A DNA stretch of 64,000 nucleotides from Serendipita indica DSM 11827 (GCA_910890315.1 CAJVGD010000012.1:62001-126000); one strand, 5' to 3'. Shown: positions 34,078 through 44,878, counted from the first letter of the stretch. The notes: generated by a model from the sequence alone, not told the origin. Numbers and translations: made by a program.

Positions 34078-35018
34078 ATGTCTGGGCCACGAGAAGCAAT
34101 ATTTCCAACAAGAATGGCGCTTACAAACACCAAGCTACGGCTCAAGGGTGCACAGACGGGCCACTCGCTCCTGGCCAAGAAGCGAGACGCGCTCATGACC
34201 CGCTTTCGAGCGATTTTGCGCAAAGTTGACGAGGTATCGTTATACTATAATAAATTCCTCAGCAGTGTCTGACCAAGTCCTCGAATCTCCTCTGGATCAG
34301 GCAAAGCGCAAGATGGGACGTGTGATGCAATTGGCGTCTTTTTCACTCGCCGAAGTCACATATGCTACCGGAGACATTGCATATCTAGTTCAAGAGCAGG
34401 CGAAGAATGCCTCTTTCCGCGTCAAGGCAGCTCAGGAGAACGTCTCCGGTGTAGTCTTGCCCACTTTCGAGGTGGATAGGGTGGCAGGCAGCGGTAAACA
34501 AATCCATACGTTCTTTAAACTCTACTGACATATCTAGATTTTAATCTCACCGGCCTTGGTCGTGGTGGACAGCAGGTGATCAAGTCGAAGGAAGTCTATG
34601 CCAAAGCCCTTGAAACACTGGTCGAACTTGCCTCACTACAGACAGCATTCATGATCCTGGACGAAGTCATTCGAGCTACTAACCGACGTGTTAACGCTAT
34701 CGAGCACGTTGTCATCCCTCGACTAGAAAACACTATCAAGTTTATCATCTCAGAATTGGATGAGATGGATCGTGAAGAATTCTATCGGTAGGTTTGCTCA
34801 AAGCTGCATGTCCAGCTTGCTTACGGTGATTTAGATTGAAGAAAGTCCAGGGCAAGAAGAAGCGAGATGCCGAGGCAGCTGAAGCCCTGAAGAAGAAACT
34901 CGCTATTGAAGCTGGCGAAGCAGCTGAAGAATCAGCCAAGCCCGTTTCGGTGCTTGTCGACGAAGAGGTCGGGCCAGGCGACTTGCTCGCGACAAAGGAC
35001 GAGGATGTCATCTTCTAA
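34078..35018 (+). CDS. VMA8: V-type proton ATPase subunit D
   Basis: Subunit D is the central rotor shaft of the V1 sector that couples ATP hydrolysis to proton pumping in vacuoles and endosomes. Spliced translation gives about 259 residues, close to yeast Vma8. The start [20 protein letters not shown], the [19 protein letters not shown] helix and the [19 protein letters not shown] helix are diagnostic. Three introns (about 34234-34300, 34493-34535 and 34788-34833) keep frame. The tail is Ala/Glu/Lys-rich and acidic. The stop is only 20 bases from the stop of the convergent VOC gene, so the 3' UTRs must overlap. Confidence 0.96.
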
Positions 35019-35038
35019 CGTAGATTATATTGCAATAA

Positions 35039-35502
35039 TCACGAGCTCGCTGTACAGAGCATGAGATGCTATACATCGTCCGTTTGGAGTACTCACACTT
35101 GGGTCCCATGAAATCCCACCGATTTCCCCACTTATCCTTGAAGACAACGACATCCCCATATGGTTCTTTCCTTGGTTCCTCCATGAAAACAACTCCTTTG
35201 CTCTTCATTTTCTCATAATCCTGCCAGAAGTTGTCTGAATGCAGGAAAAGCCAGACCCGGCCTCCGGCTTGATTACCCAGCGCGCTCTTTTGTACATCAT
35301 TGGATGGTACAGCAAGTACAAGTCCACATCCGGTTCCAGTATCGCTGTTTGGAGGATGAACGACCACCCAGCGCTTGCCACCACCCATCGCGACATCAGA
35401 TGTGAGTGTAAAGCCGAGCGAATTGACAAAGTAATCTATTCCCTCGTCGTAGTCTGGCACCAGGAATGATACAGACGCGATTTTTTGATTCGAGCTTGCC
35501 AT
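35039..35502 (-). CDS. VOC (glyoxalase/bleomycin-resistance fold) protein
   Basis: This small protein of about 140 residues has the vicinal-oxygen-chelate pattern: IASVSFLVPDYDEGIDYFVN, then LGFTLTSDVAMGGGKRWVVV, GRVWLFLHSDNFWQDYEKM and GDVVVFKDKWGNRWDFMGP. Two beta-alpha-beta-beta-beta modules are visible. In most members these bind a divalent metal and act on glyoxal adducts, extradiol substrates or antibiotics. Here the metal ligands are not all clear, so the reaction cannot be stated. One intron near the 3' end (about 35048-35098) gives the ending GPKSSS; reading through gives a longer tail. Its start is 37 bases from the tafazzin start on the other strand. Confidence 0.88.
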
Positions 35503-35539
35503 GGTGGAGTGCGAAGTAAGCGAAGTAAGCGGTTCTTGA

Positions 35540-36649
35540 ATGCCGCCAATCCCGTTGCCGAATCGAGTCGTGTCGTCGCTCACTGTTGGTCTTGTCGGAA
35601 CGGCTAGCAAGGTTGCTTGGCTTGATTTATACGCTTTTAGACGCGTTTGACACGTTTCAAGCTCTTTCTCAGTTTGGCATGCACCACAAAGGTGTCCGGT
35701 CTGGAGCATCTGTATGAAGCATGGAAGGAAGAGCACAGACAAGGAAAGGGTATCATAACTGGTAAGTGTACGACGTGGCAAGATTCCGTTATTCATCCCC
35801 TACAAGTCGCCAATCACATCTCAGTGTGGGTACACCGAAATCCGATCTATATTGCTTTTCAATACTCTGAATAGGATGGATGAACCACTAATGTGGGGTA
35901 TACTCCCCCTCCGCTCCTTTTTCCGCGACAGAACATCGAGGTGGACTCTTGGTGCACAGGATATCATGTACACCAACAAGTAAGTAAAGCACAAAGTTTT
36001 CACCTCTCTGATGACTGCCTCCTAGATTACTTTCTTCTTTCTTCAATAATGGAAAATGCGTCGAAACCGTGAGAGGCGCTGGCATCTACCAAAGTGCCAT
36101 TGACTTCGCGATACAGCGACTGGATACGGGGGACTGGGTAAGAGATGCAGATGATTACTCATCACCTGAAATTTTGGACTAGGTGCACCTCTTCCCTCAA
36201 GGCTTTGTGCGACAGGAAACGTTAGGCCCTCCTATCAAGAGACTGAAGTGGGGAGTGTGAGCACGGTTCCTGTCCACTGAATTATTCCTGATGCAGTAAT
36301 AGGGGACGAATGCTCGCAGAGTGCAAGCATACGCCGACAGTCATTCCCATATGGATCAATGGTCAGGCTTCCGATATCCTACGTATCTTCGCTTACTCTA
36401 TTCCTAGGATTTGAACAGGTCATGCCAGAAAATAGAGGATTCCCCAAGTTTCTCCCTCGCCCGGGCGCGAATATATCCATTTCCATTGGTGACCCGACGA
36501 ATCTTACGATGCAACTACACGAGCAAAGAAAAAAGTTGTGGACGGGTGACGAGTACTCGAAGAACATTCACTCGTTTCACTCAGAAACGACGGCCATCAT
36601 TGAAAGGGCGTTGGATGAGCTGGGACATAAAGCAGTTTCCTCTACATAA
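35540..36649 (+). CDS. TAZ1: tafazzin, cardiolipin-remodelling acyltransferase
   Basis: Tafazzin moves acyl chains between phospholipids to mature cardiolipin in mitochondrial membranes. Splicing of about seven short introns gives MPPIPLPNRVVSSLTVGLVG at the N-terminus, then VANHISVMDEPLMWGILPLR, where the HX4D catalytic motif is assembled from two exons. The chain then continues to TLGAQDIMYTNKLLSSFFN, GKCVETVRGAGIYQ and WVHLFPQGFVRQ (glycerolipid-binding motif). RLKWGVGRMLAE and VIPIWINGFEQVMPENR follow. The length, about 270 residues, is normal. The ATG at 35540 is chosen because its exon joins LFLSLACTTKVSGLEHL in phase. It shares a very short intergenic region with the VOC gene. Confidence 0.93.
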
Positions 36650-36728
36650 CTAAAACCTAGACTTATGAATATTCTAAATACATCGCCTTTACCACTCATC
36701 GGCAGCGTGTGGCTTCCAAAGTTTGCTC

Positions 36729-38679
36729 ATGGCCTTGCGACGGGCGAGCTTTGTACCCAAGGTGCTCTTCAGAAGACGGAACATAACACGTGTAGTTCTT
36801 GCAATACTCTCTTTTCTCGTCTTGAGAGCCCTCTTCAGCTCGTCTCCAAAGGACCATCCAGAGATTCGGACGCAGCACATCTTTGAGCGAACATCGAAAA
36901 CGCTCGATGTACAGAAATACGACTTTCTACAAGTCAGAATGGGTGGAGCTCTGCAAAAGGATATCCTGGATGAACTAATTTCGGACGGTTTGTGCGTTAT
37001 TCCGTCCAGCACGGGTTACTGATAAGAGCATACCGTAGGTGTGGACGACTATTGGAATAGATTTCAATCCAAGTTGTATGTAGAGTGCATTTGGTCGTTG
37101 TAAATTACTGACGGTTCACAAGCATTACTTCAAAAGATACATCGCACGCTGATACCCAAATTGTGCGGAGCTCTATAGAAGATCTCCTTGCGATGAATGG
37201 ATGGGTTACCGCATCCTGTGCGACACTCACGCGACCATTCAGTCAGAATCGCAGAGAAGAAGCCTGGGACGTCCTCGCTGCGCAGAATCGCCTCTATTAT
37301 ATTGCAATCATCATCCATTCTGCCGACCATTTCCTCGTCGATCAGCTCGCCGTGATAATTCAAATGGCACGAAGGATTGGCCCACAATCCATCTTTGTCT
37401 CGATGCTCGACTACGACTCTGACGATGCCACACCAACACTTTTGGATCTCTGCGAAGCTGTCTTGACTCTGCTCGCTGTTCCTTTCCGCATTCGTCACGT
37501 ACCGCGGATGACAGAGGATCGAAAGAACTCTTACTACCCACAAGAGGAGGCTTATACGCGAAATCTCGCGTTGGAGCCTCTTTGGGAACTTCGAGAGCGT
37601 AGGGGAATAAATTTCCATCGCGTTATCTGGCTCAAGGGGTTTACTTGTCCATACGACATTTTGGAGACGATCAAAGTGAGCGAGTTGAACTCGGCTGCAA
37701 TGGTCTGTGGGATGGATTGGGCTGAATTCAACGGTGCCTTTATATTTTCCGACCGGTATGGACGGCTGTTGCATTTCTAACTTGTCCACTCATTGCTGAC
37801 AGATGGCGCGCGCGAGACATGGACGGAGACGTGTTTCGCAGAGCAAGGTCATCTGCACCCGCAGAGAGTGGACCTCCGAGACACGCCGTGTCCGCCACCC
37901 GATATGGATCCCATTTACCCTTTCAAGTCTTTTGCTGCGAGTCCGGTACCCACATCGTGGATCCCGCACAGTCGTATTACAAAGGGATAAAGTACCGTCA
38001 TGGAACGCACTTTTATAACAGTACCCGAGAGGACCTCGTCATCGAATGGGACCGAACACAGCCGTGCCAGGATAGTGCACAAGCGTGGTTCTGCCGAGAC
38101 TTGTGGGTCGACGCCGCGAGGGATGTGAAGAACGCAGAACAGACTCAAGAGAAGGATTGGGTATCTCAGAGGAATGCCGTCCCGATGACCAGCAATAGTA
38201 ATACTGCAGCGGCGACGCCATCGGACTTGCGAAAAGAGAACGTTCGCGAGAAGGACAAACGTGAAATAGTGGCGGAAGCTGCAGGCCCACTAAACGATGA
38301 AGTCAAGGCCGGATCCAATGCTGATGCGATGCCGGAGAACATTGTAGACGAGGAACTCACGCCTGAAGAAGATGAGGTGCCTCCCGTACTCAACAAGGTG
38401 TACAAGCCGGCTCGAATCATGATGAATCCACGATGCGTGACGACATATGCAGGGGTCAGTCATGCCAAACTTGCGATGGATTTGTTTGGCGAGGGAGACC
38501 AGGACGAGGACGACATCTCCATTCTCTCGCAGGGTGGAAAGTATATTCTAGATCGCTGGGAGAGTGCACCAGTAAGCTTTGCTTGCCAGGAACAACGCCA
38601 GACTGGTGGGCGAAAGGCGACCAAGTCGCAGCGACGGCAAAGTTTCTCAATCTACAACGAGCTGAATCGAGCCTCGTGA
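36729..38679 (+). CDS. alpha-1,3-mannosyltransferase of the CAP59/CMT1 family (GT69)
   Basis: This is a type II membrane protein of about 600 residues. A short basic N-terminus precedes one span (VVLAILSFLVLRALF), and a luminal catalytic domain follows. Recognisable family blocks are YYIAIIIHSADHFLVDQL, IFVSMLDYDSDDATPTLLD, RGINFHRVIWLKGFTCPYDI, AAMVCGMDWAEFNGAFIFSD and the end MMNPRCVTTYAGVSHAKLAMD to FACQEQRQTGGRKATKSQRR. In Cryptococcus, Cap59 and Cmt1 act in capsule polysaccharide synthesis; in other basidiomycetes the substrate is unclear. An acidic, Lys/Glu-rich insert at about residues 430-500 is longer than I expect. About three introns are needed, the last at about 37757-37801. A second reading frame at 38433-38849 was considered for the C-terminus and rejected. 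Confidence 0.9.
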
Positions 38680-39146
38680 TGAATCCTTTCTATAGAGCAT
38701 TTCTTGCAGTATGGTATGCACAGCTAATTGCGGATTGTATACGGGCCGTGCCCGTGACGCGTCTACGTGACGTGGCGCGCGTCGGATTCGCACCAGATAT
38801 TATTTATGATCATTTATACCATCTAAGAGGCGACAGTGACTCTGTTTAAACGCGCCAACGGGCGTGCCTTTGAGCCGAGAGGAGTGGCAAATTCCAAGAC
38901 TGGGGCTGAATGGCCGGTCACGAATCAGGCGCCATTGTTTCCCAGCGACATATAAGAACCAATCCATCAGCATTTCCGGGGTTTCTGGCGCCACCAGCCT
39001 CAGGCCCCTTAGGTTGTTCTCATACCTCAATTTTCTTCCTCTCTCCGTCTCCCCTTTCGGATCGTCTACGTACATCGGTCAGCGGCTGGCCATCTGCAAC
39101 GCATCTCTTTCGTCTCTTCTGCGATACCATACGCAGCGCCCACGCC
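38680..39146. other. intergenic region, no gene seen
   Basis: This holds the mannosyltransferase 3' UTR and the next promoter. A pyrimidine-rich tract at about 39025-39060 precedes the next start codon. I see no coding evidence. Confidence 0.45.
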
Positions 39147-40260
39147 ATGGCAGACGGTCGACATGCGTTGCAATGGACGGGCTACGGGTCATTGGAGTCC
39201 GTTCTCGACTTTAGAGACTTGGTATGTGTCCTATCTGTTCTTTCTATCAGCTAATGTCTTTATTTTCTGATAATTATCTGCCGGTCGTCGTCTATAGGCG
39301 CCTCGCACGACGTCGCCTTGTCCCTCTTTCGTCCAAACTCCCCAATCGATCCCGAAGACCCCACCCGGGTGGCAAAGTCCTTATTGTGTCTCGTCCCCGT
39401 CAGAACCGTTGTCCCCATTGGTACGTCCCTCTCACGTCGAAGAGACCGTTGCCAGCTCCGAACTGACATTCTTTCCTAGACGCCCACGACATCATTTACG
39501 TTATATTCTCCCATTGCATTTCATCCTTCACAACTAGCATCATGCCCTTCTCCGGCTTCCCCTCGTTCCATATGCTCATCGCCTCTAGTTCGCATTATGA
39601 CTCCCCCTATGCCTCTGTCACCACCACATGTAACCAGTAACTCCGTTGCGCCTCTTCCTGGTGCGCATTCTCACCGTCCAGGACCGGTCGTGCCTCAACG
39701 AGCGTACAAAGCGACCGTTCCGCTGACTGGCGAGCCGATGCAAATTCAATTCAACTCTGCTGATGGTATATGTGGAATTCCAATGCGGCTGCTGAAAGAT
39801 GCCAGTGCAATGGACCTCCCTATGGAAAACGGGCGTTCAGTCCCCTTTCCCGCGTCGGTAGCTTCTACTATTACACTGAGGATCTGGGTAGGTATCTTAT
39901 AATTGCAATTATCCCATACTTATCTCTTTTAGTGGCCGGGCTACGTCCAATACTCGCGTCGAATGACGATGCGCAAAGCCACGGGATTGCTCATGCGTTG
40001 CGAACTGGCCATGGCTGTTTCAGAAGTGTACAAGCAATTCATCGAGGTGCGTCCCTATCGCTGGCGCTCCACCCGAAGCGCATATTGACCGCTACGCCCC
40101 CCCGAAATAGGAGGCCCGTGAGGATGCAAGAGACTGTGGGCAAGCAAAATGGCGTGTTGGGAGAGGTCGCATCACTGTCGATGACCTTGTTCTGTTGCGC
40201 ATGTTCCAAGTATCACAGGGGAGTTGGCAGGCGGACGTTCGACTGGAAAAAGAACAATGA
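39147..40260 (+). CDS. conserved basidiomycete-type protein, unknown function
   Basis: I recognise the pattern but not the function. The N-terminus (MADGRHALQWTGYGSL) and the next two exons are Pro/Ser/Thr-rich and disordered. The conserved part begins at KATVPLTGEPMQIQFNSADG and GIPMRLLKDASAMDLPMENG, then a TLRIWWPGYVQYSRRMTMRK block formed across an intron at about 39891-39932. A helix with AVSEVYKQFIEEARED follows a second intron (about 40047-40110). The end, WRVGRGRITVDDLVLLRMFQ to SQGSWQADVRLEKEQ, is shared by many unnamed Agaricomycete proteins carrying a W-P-G-Y core. The early exon borders are less certain than the last three. It is probably cytosolic or nuclear. Confidence 0.72.
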
Positions 40261-41349
40261 ACCGGCCTACTTACCCGTCCACTCGCTCATATTTTCATCA
40301 CGACGAGAAGGAAATGAATCAAGATCTAAAAATTATTAACGAGCATCGCGCCAACCTACGATGTCCATTATCGAAATCCCCGACCGACTTGACTCCGTTC
40401 ACGGACTCTACCTGACTCGGATGATCCTACGAACTCGCTTGACTGTGACCAAACCCAACTCGACCATTCAATGCATGTCTATACGATACCACGACTCAGC
40501 GAGGCGCGATTGCCGTTACCCAACCAATAATCTCATGTCCATTCCTCTCTGCCTATCCGCAATGCCTCTGCCTCGAGAATGGAGATGGAGAAGAAGATAT
40601 GTCCATTCAAGACAGTCCACGATGGACACGGCAGCAGCTAGGGCATCTTCATTGATCGCACCCGCAACTAATGGCCTCGACTTGTCTTCTTCATCCCTCG
40701 CCTTTATTCTCAGCGAAAATACTTATATCCTTGATCTTCGTTCGCTCCGGCTTGCTCAAGAGCAGCTATAGACAATGAGGCATTCCTTACCTCGGCGTCA
40801 GAGTGCTCTTCGGTCGTCGCTTGTATGTAGATCCTTTTAGCCATCCTTACCCCCAATCTCGTTGATTATTCCAATCAGCCGCCCTCGTACCATTTTTCCC
40901 ACGGGAATATATGCATTTCCGTGTCGCATATCCAGGCCAATAAGTTTACCCCTAAGAACTTTTGAATAATTGTAAAGAGTCATGAATACTGCATCGTGGA
41001 GATGGTACGCTGCCCAATCTTGGACGGCGACCTTGTCAACTCTGAGAATGCTCTAAAGTCTACAACATTAGTCAAAAGGATGAAATGAAACATTTCTTCA
41101 ACCTTGGCGCTCATGCTATGGACAAGGCTGTAAACGGTTCACAGCCCGCGACGAGTTCTCATCACCGCCCGCCATTTTCTCAGTCGTCAACGAGATGTCA
41201 TATATATCGGGGCGCATCGCTGGTCTCATAGATTGTCTTTTGGACCCACCCGCTTCTGCCTTTTTTCCCTTCTTTTCGAGGCCAGGAGCTTTTCTTTTCT
41301 TTCTCTCCTCTGGCAGGATCAACTACTCTTTACTTTTATTTTACCAAGA
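40261..41349. other. intergenic region with one doubtful ORF; promoter of paralogue B
   Basis: The first 500 bases hold a 136-codon plus-strand frame (40361-40771) with no family resemblance and no good splice partner; I do not call it a gene. The last 240 bases (41107-41349) match the promoter of the inverted paralogue at 33706-33955. Confidence 0.5.
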
Positions 41350-42751
41350 ATGATCTTCACACCCTACCTACTCGCGTTGCTGAGCGCGTCCACGTTGGCC
41401 GTAGAGGCCGCTCCGATCACCGTAGGCGGAGCTGGTACGTCCCATTAACCTCTGAAGTGGGCCTTACTTACGCTTTAATAGCTCAATTATGCTCAGTTGC
41501 ACCCTGCCGAATGCGACGAGTGAGACGCACGCCTGAGATTATGCGCAACTGGAAGCGACAAGAAGAAGGAGACGACGATGGCGAGGGAGATGGAGAGAGT
41601 GCACCTCCTCCATCTGAAGATGGATCTGGCGCCCCGCTGACTTCGACTCCGCCCGCTAACGCACCTGCTGTCGTCGTAGTCCCGGTCACATCAACCACGA
41701 CGATTCCAGTCAGTCAGGAGCTTCCACCGGGTCCTGTTGGAGGTAGTACGACCACGACACCTGAAACTGGTACGAACACAACGACAACACCGCCCGCGAC
41801 GTCCTCGACGGCAGTTGGCACCATTCCGGCAACACCAGCGACCCCCTCTACTGGCACACTACCTGGAACTGTACCTGGAGCGGCTGTTCCTCCGTGAGTA
41901 GGCACCGTCAATATACTTGGCTACAGCTAACGATATGTAGGACCGGCCAGACACCTCCGTTCTCACCATTTGGCCAGCCGACGACGGGATTCAATCCGTT
42001 TGTTCAGCCACCGACCACGGGCTTCACACCATTTGGACAGCCACCGGTCGGTGCGGTTCCACCATTTGGCCAACCACCGTTTGGCACTGTACCGCCGTTT
42101 GGCGCTGTGCCACCGTTCGGTCAACCGCCTATTGGATCGGTGCCACCATTTGGCGTCCCTCCAACTGGGTTCGAACAGACTGGCCAATTTGGTAACAATC
42201 CGTTTGCCAACGGTCTGCCACCTACGACTGGGTTTGGAACAGAGTTTGGTGCAAATGGACAATTTGGGTCAACTGGACAATTAGGATCAGCTGGACAGTT
42301 TGGATCGACGGAACAGCCTGGATCAACTGGACAGTTTGGATCTGCTGGACAATTTGGATCGACGGAGCAGCCTGGATCAACTGGCCAATTCGGTTCGACT
42401 GGCCAATCTGGATCCACCGGACAATTTGGTTCCACTGGACAACCCGAGACATGTGGTCCGACTGGATGCACTCCTACTTCGGCAACGAACACGCAGTGTG
42501 GCGCATCTGGATGTGGAACATTTGGCCGTGATCACGAATTCGGCGTGCCACCCAACTTTAGTCCGTTCCCGAGCTACATGCAAAACTATGCGATGTACTA
42601 CCTGCCGCATATGATGTACTCGGTGGACGCGTCGATGAGCTACGTGGGACAACTGCTTGGAGCAGCGATGCAGTCTCTGCAGTCGGCTTTGATGCACGTG
42701 CAGCAGAATATGGCGGCGTACGGGATCATGATGACGCCACACCTGAAGTGA
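41107..42751 (+). repeat. inverted duplicate block, right arm
   Basis: This is the partner of 32466-33955 on the minus strand. Similarity runs from the promoter through the signal peptide, propeptide, Thr/Pro region, PFGQPP repeats, STGQFG repeats, Cys knot and Met/Tyr-rich core, and weakens after the exon end at about 42749. The arms are 7.2 kb apart and enclose VMA8, the VOC gene, tafazzin, the mannosyltransferase and the W-P-G-Y gene. Confidence 0.85.
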
Positions 42752-43661
42752 GTGTGCTGAAAATGTTCAAGACTCCCTGCTGATACGCTGAATAGCTCGA
42801 CCTTTGGCCATAACAATATGCAATTTGGACACAATATGCAGTTTGAGAATCAACAATCCGGAGGACATCAATTCTCACATAACCAGGAGCAGTTTTCATC
42901 TCATGGTCAATCCTCCAACGGTCAATTTGAATCCTCAAACAATCACTTTTCGTCGTCAAATGGCCACTCTGGATCCTTCAACCACAATAATAACAACGTT
43001 GGATCCAATAACCAGTTCTCTTCGTCGAATAACAACGTCGGATCGTCCAATAATCAGTTTTCATCGTCGAACAACAACTTTGGCTCGTCTGGTTCATCAC
43101 AGTTTAGCTCTTCTGCCTCGTTGTGAGTCGCCTTGCCATCGTTTGACTCTAACTGACGTGATGCTCAGCCCGCAGTCGACTCCTCTCGGTGGCGCCAGGT
43201 GAGTATCCGTCTTTCATTTCTATCTCTTGCTGAGTTGTCGGTAGTGGCTAACTGGCTTTCCTCATTAGCACCACATCGGTTCGTCGGCTTTTGATCCTTG
43301 GAATTTGCTCATGGCTAACTCTTGTTCACAGTCGTCCTCGTTCCCTCAGGAGACGCAGTCGTTTAACAATCACGGGTCACAGTCGTTTAACAGTCACGAA
43401 TCACAATCGTTCAACCAGCAGCAGCCACAATCCTTTGACCAGACCAACCAACAGCCCCAATGCAGCCATGGCGAAAAGACATGTATGGGACAGAGCTTTG
43501 CCGTTTGCGTGCACGGACAATGGAAAGTTGAGCAATGCTCACACGGCACCCAATGCTATGCTCTCCCGTACAGTGGTCAAGCCACGACATTTGCGTGCGC
43601 GACGCCGCAGTACTTTGGAAAATGGATGCAAATGGCCAAGCAGGCTGAAAGGCATGCATAG
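41350..43661 (+). CDS. secreted repeat protein with Met/Tyr-rich core and one CBM19-like module (paralogue B)
   Basis: The paralogue of 31153-33705. Signal peptide MIFTPYLLALLSASTLAVEA, then the same RMRRVRRTPEIMRNWKRQ segment, an acidic Asp/Gly/Glu insert absent from paralogue A, Thr/Pro stretch, PFGQPP repeats and about 15 imperfect SAGQFGSTEQPG-type repeats. The Cys knot and the core (YMQNYAMYYLPHMMYSVDAS) are almost unchanged. After that it diverges: a Ser/Asn/Gln/His-rich linker (SSNNQFSSSNNNVG repeats), then one CBM19-like module, CSHGEKTCMGQSFAVCVHG, QCSHGTQCYALPYSGQATTF, and ending in KWMQMAKQAERHA. Six or so introns are needed, all in phase. It is likely secreted and wall-associated; the exact role is unknown. 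Confidence 0.85.
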
Positions 43662-43802
43662 GTCTCCTCTCACTCTCTCAGTAATTTACGTGTATATTGG
43701 TCTGTGTGAATTCTCTTTTTTTGTCGTATAAAATGTGCAGAAAGTACAGTAAGATGCAGAGAAAGCAGGGAATATCGGGGTGGGTGGGTGTCTATGGATG
43801 AT

Positions 43803-44878
43803 CTACTGAACCTTGACCTTGCTCGATGCCTTTGTCCAGATGGCAGTCTGCTCTGCAACCTTTTCGGCAATCTGTCCCTCACGTTCGGTCGCTTCGAGAA
43901 GCTCGGCCTCGAGCTTTTTAACGTCCTTGCCCTGTGCCTTTGCAGCCTTGAGCTTTGCCTTGTACGCACGGTACTTGTCGTCGGTGCCAAAGAGATGATC
44001 CCACCAGCGGAACGAAGTGGAATAATTGTTGGTGAACGCCATGTGATGGAAATCGTGGTGATCTGCACCAGACCAGAATGGCAAAATGTGCTGGAGCGAC
44101 CAAGGGAAGTCGTAGCCAGAGTGGGCGTCGACGGCTTGGAAGAGGCGGAGGGTGACCCAGACGTACATGGTGACGATATGGAAGTTTCCAGAGTACATTG
44201 TCCAGAGGATTGGACCGCCGAGTGTGCCGAGGGCAAGGATGAGCGTCTCGAGCGGGTGGGCATACTCTGCCGCGAGACCAAAGGGTGCGCTGTACTTGTG
44301 GTGGAGCTTGTGAATGTTGCGGTAGAGAGGACCATAGTGGAGCGCTTGGTGGGCGACAAAGTGGTAGAAATCTTCAAAGACGAAGAAGCCGGCCACTTGG
44401 AGGGCAATGGTGGTGTAGTCTGGGAAGGGGACTGCCACGTTTGCATTCCGAAGAATTCGGTGAGAGGATGGAAGAGCCAGATTCCTGGGAGTTCAATGGT
44501 AAAGTGCGAGAGCAAGACGAGTTTGGTGCACTCCCATTGCTCTTGCTTGCTCGGCACCTTGTTTGGCTGGAGCTTCCAACGACGGAAATAGGGAATAGAA
44601 TCAATAATGATCCAGGGATACAGCGTCCAAAGTAGACGATCTATAAAACGTCGGTGTGAGCGCATCGGACGATGGGAGCTCGAAAAACAACGGACCTCAT
44701 GCAGGATGAAACTGAGCATTCCAGTTGCAATTACCGGGTCTCCAAAGTATAGATACCACTGTACCCACCACTTTTCGAGGGTGGAGAGCGTGTCAAAGTC
44801 TGTGCCCGCTGCGCCGTAGAGTTCTGCAGCAGTTGGGTGTGCTGCCTTTGGAGGCAGCATTGTAGCGTTGAACGACAT
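43803..44878 (-). CDS. ERG25: C-4 methylsterol oxidase (ergosterol pathway)
   Basis: Erg25 removes the C-4 methyl groups of sterols with Erg26 and Erg27 at the ER. The sequence shows the fatty-acid-hydroxylase histidine boxes [15 protein letters not shown] and HHDFHHMAF, plus [16 protein letters not shown] and [15 protein letters not shown], which are diagnostic. One intron (about 44645-44699) follows LSFILHE. Two single-base frame breaks are evident. After the intron the conserved IVYFGRCIP continues one frame over as [10 protein letters not shown], at a CCC run (44615-44617 on the plus strand is GGG). [11 protein letters not shown] continues one frame over as [11 protein letters not shown] at an AAA run (TTT at 44440-44442). 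Both fit a lost base in a four-base homopolymer. The gene is essential in yeast, so I expect sequencing error rather than inactivation. Confidence 0.93.

Noticed and set aside
38433-38849. alternative C-terminus for the CAP59-like mannosyltransferase in another frame
   Set aside because: The uninterrupted frame ends FACQEQRQTGGRKATKSQRR, which fits the family C-terminus; the alternative would need a very short intron.
40361-40771. 136-codon plus-strand frame after the W-P-G-Y protein gene
   Set aside because: It has an ATG but no similarity or splice partner, and sits just after a well-supported stop codon.
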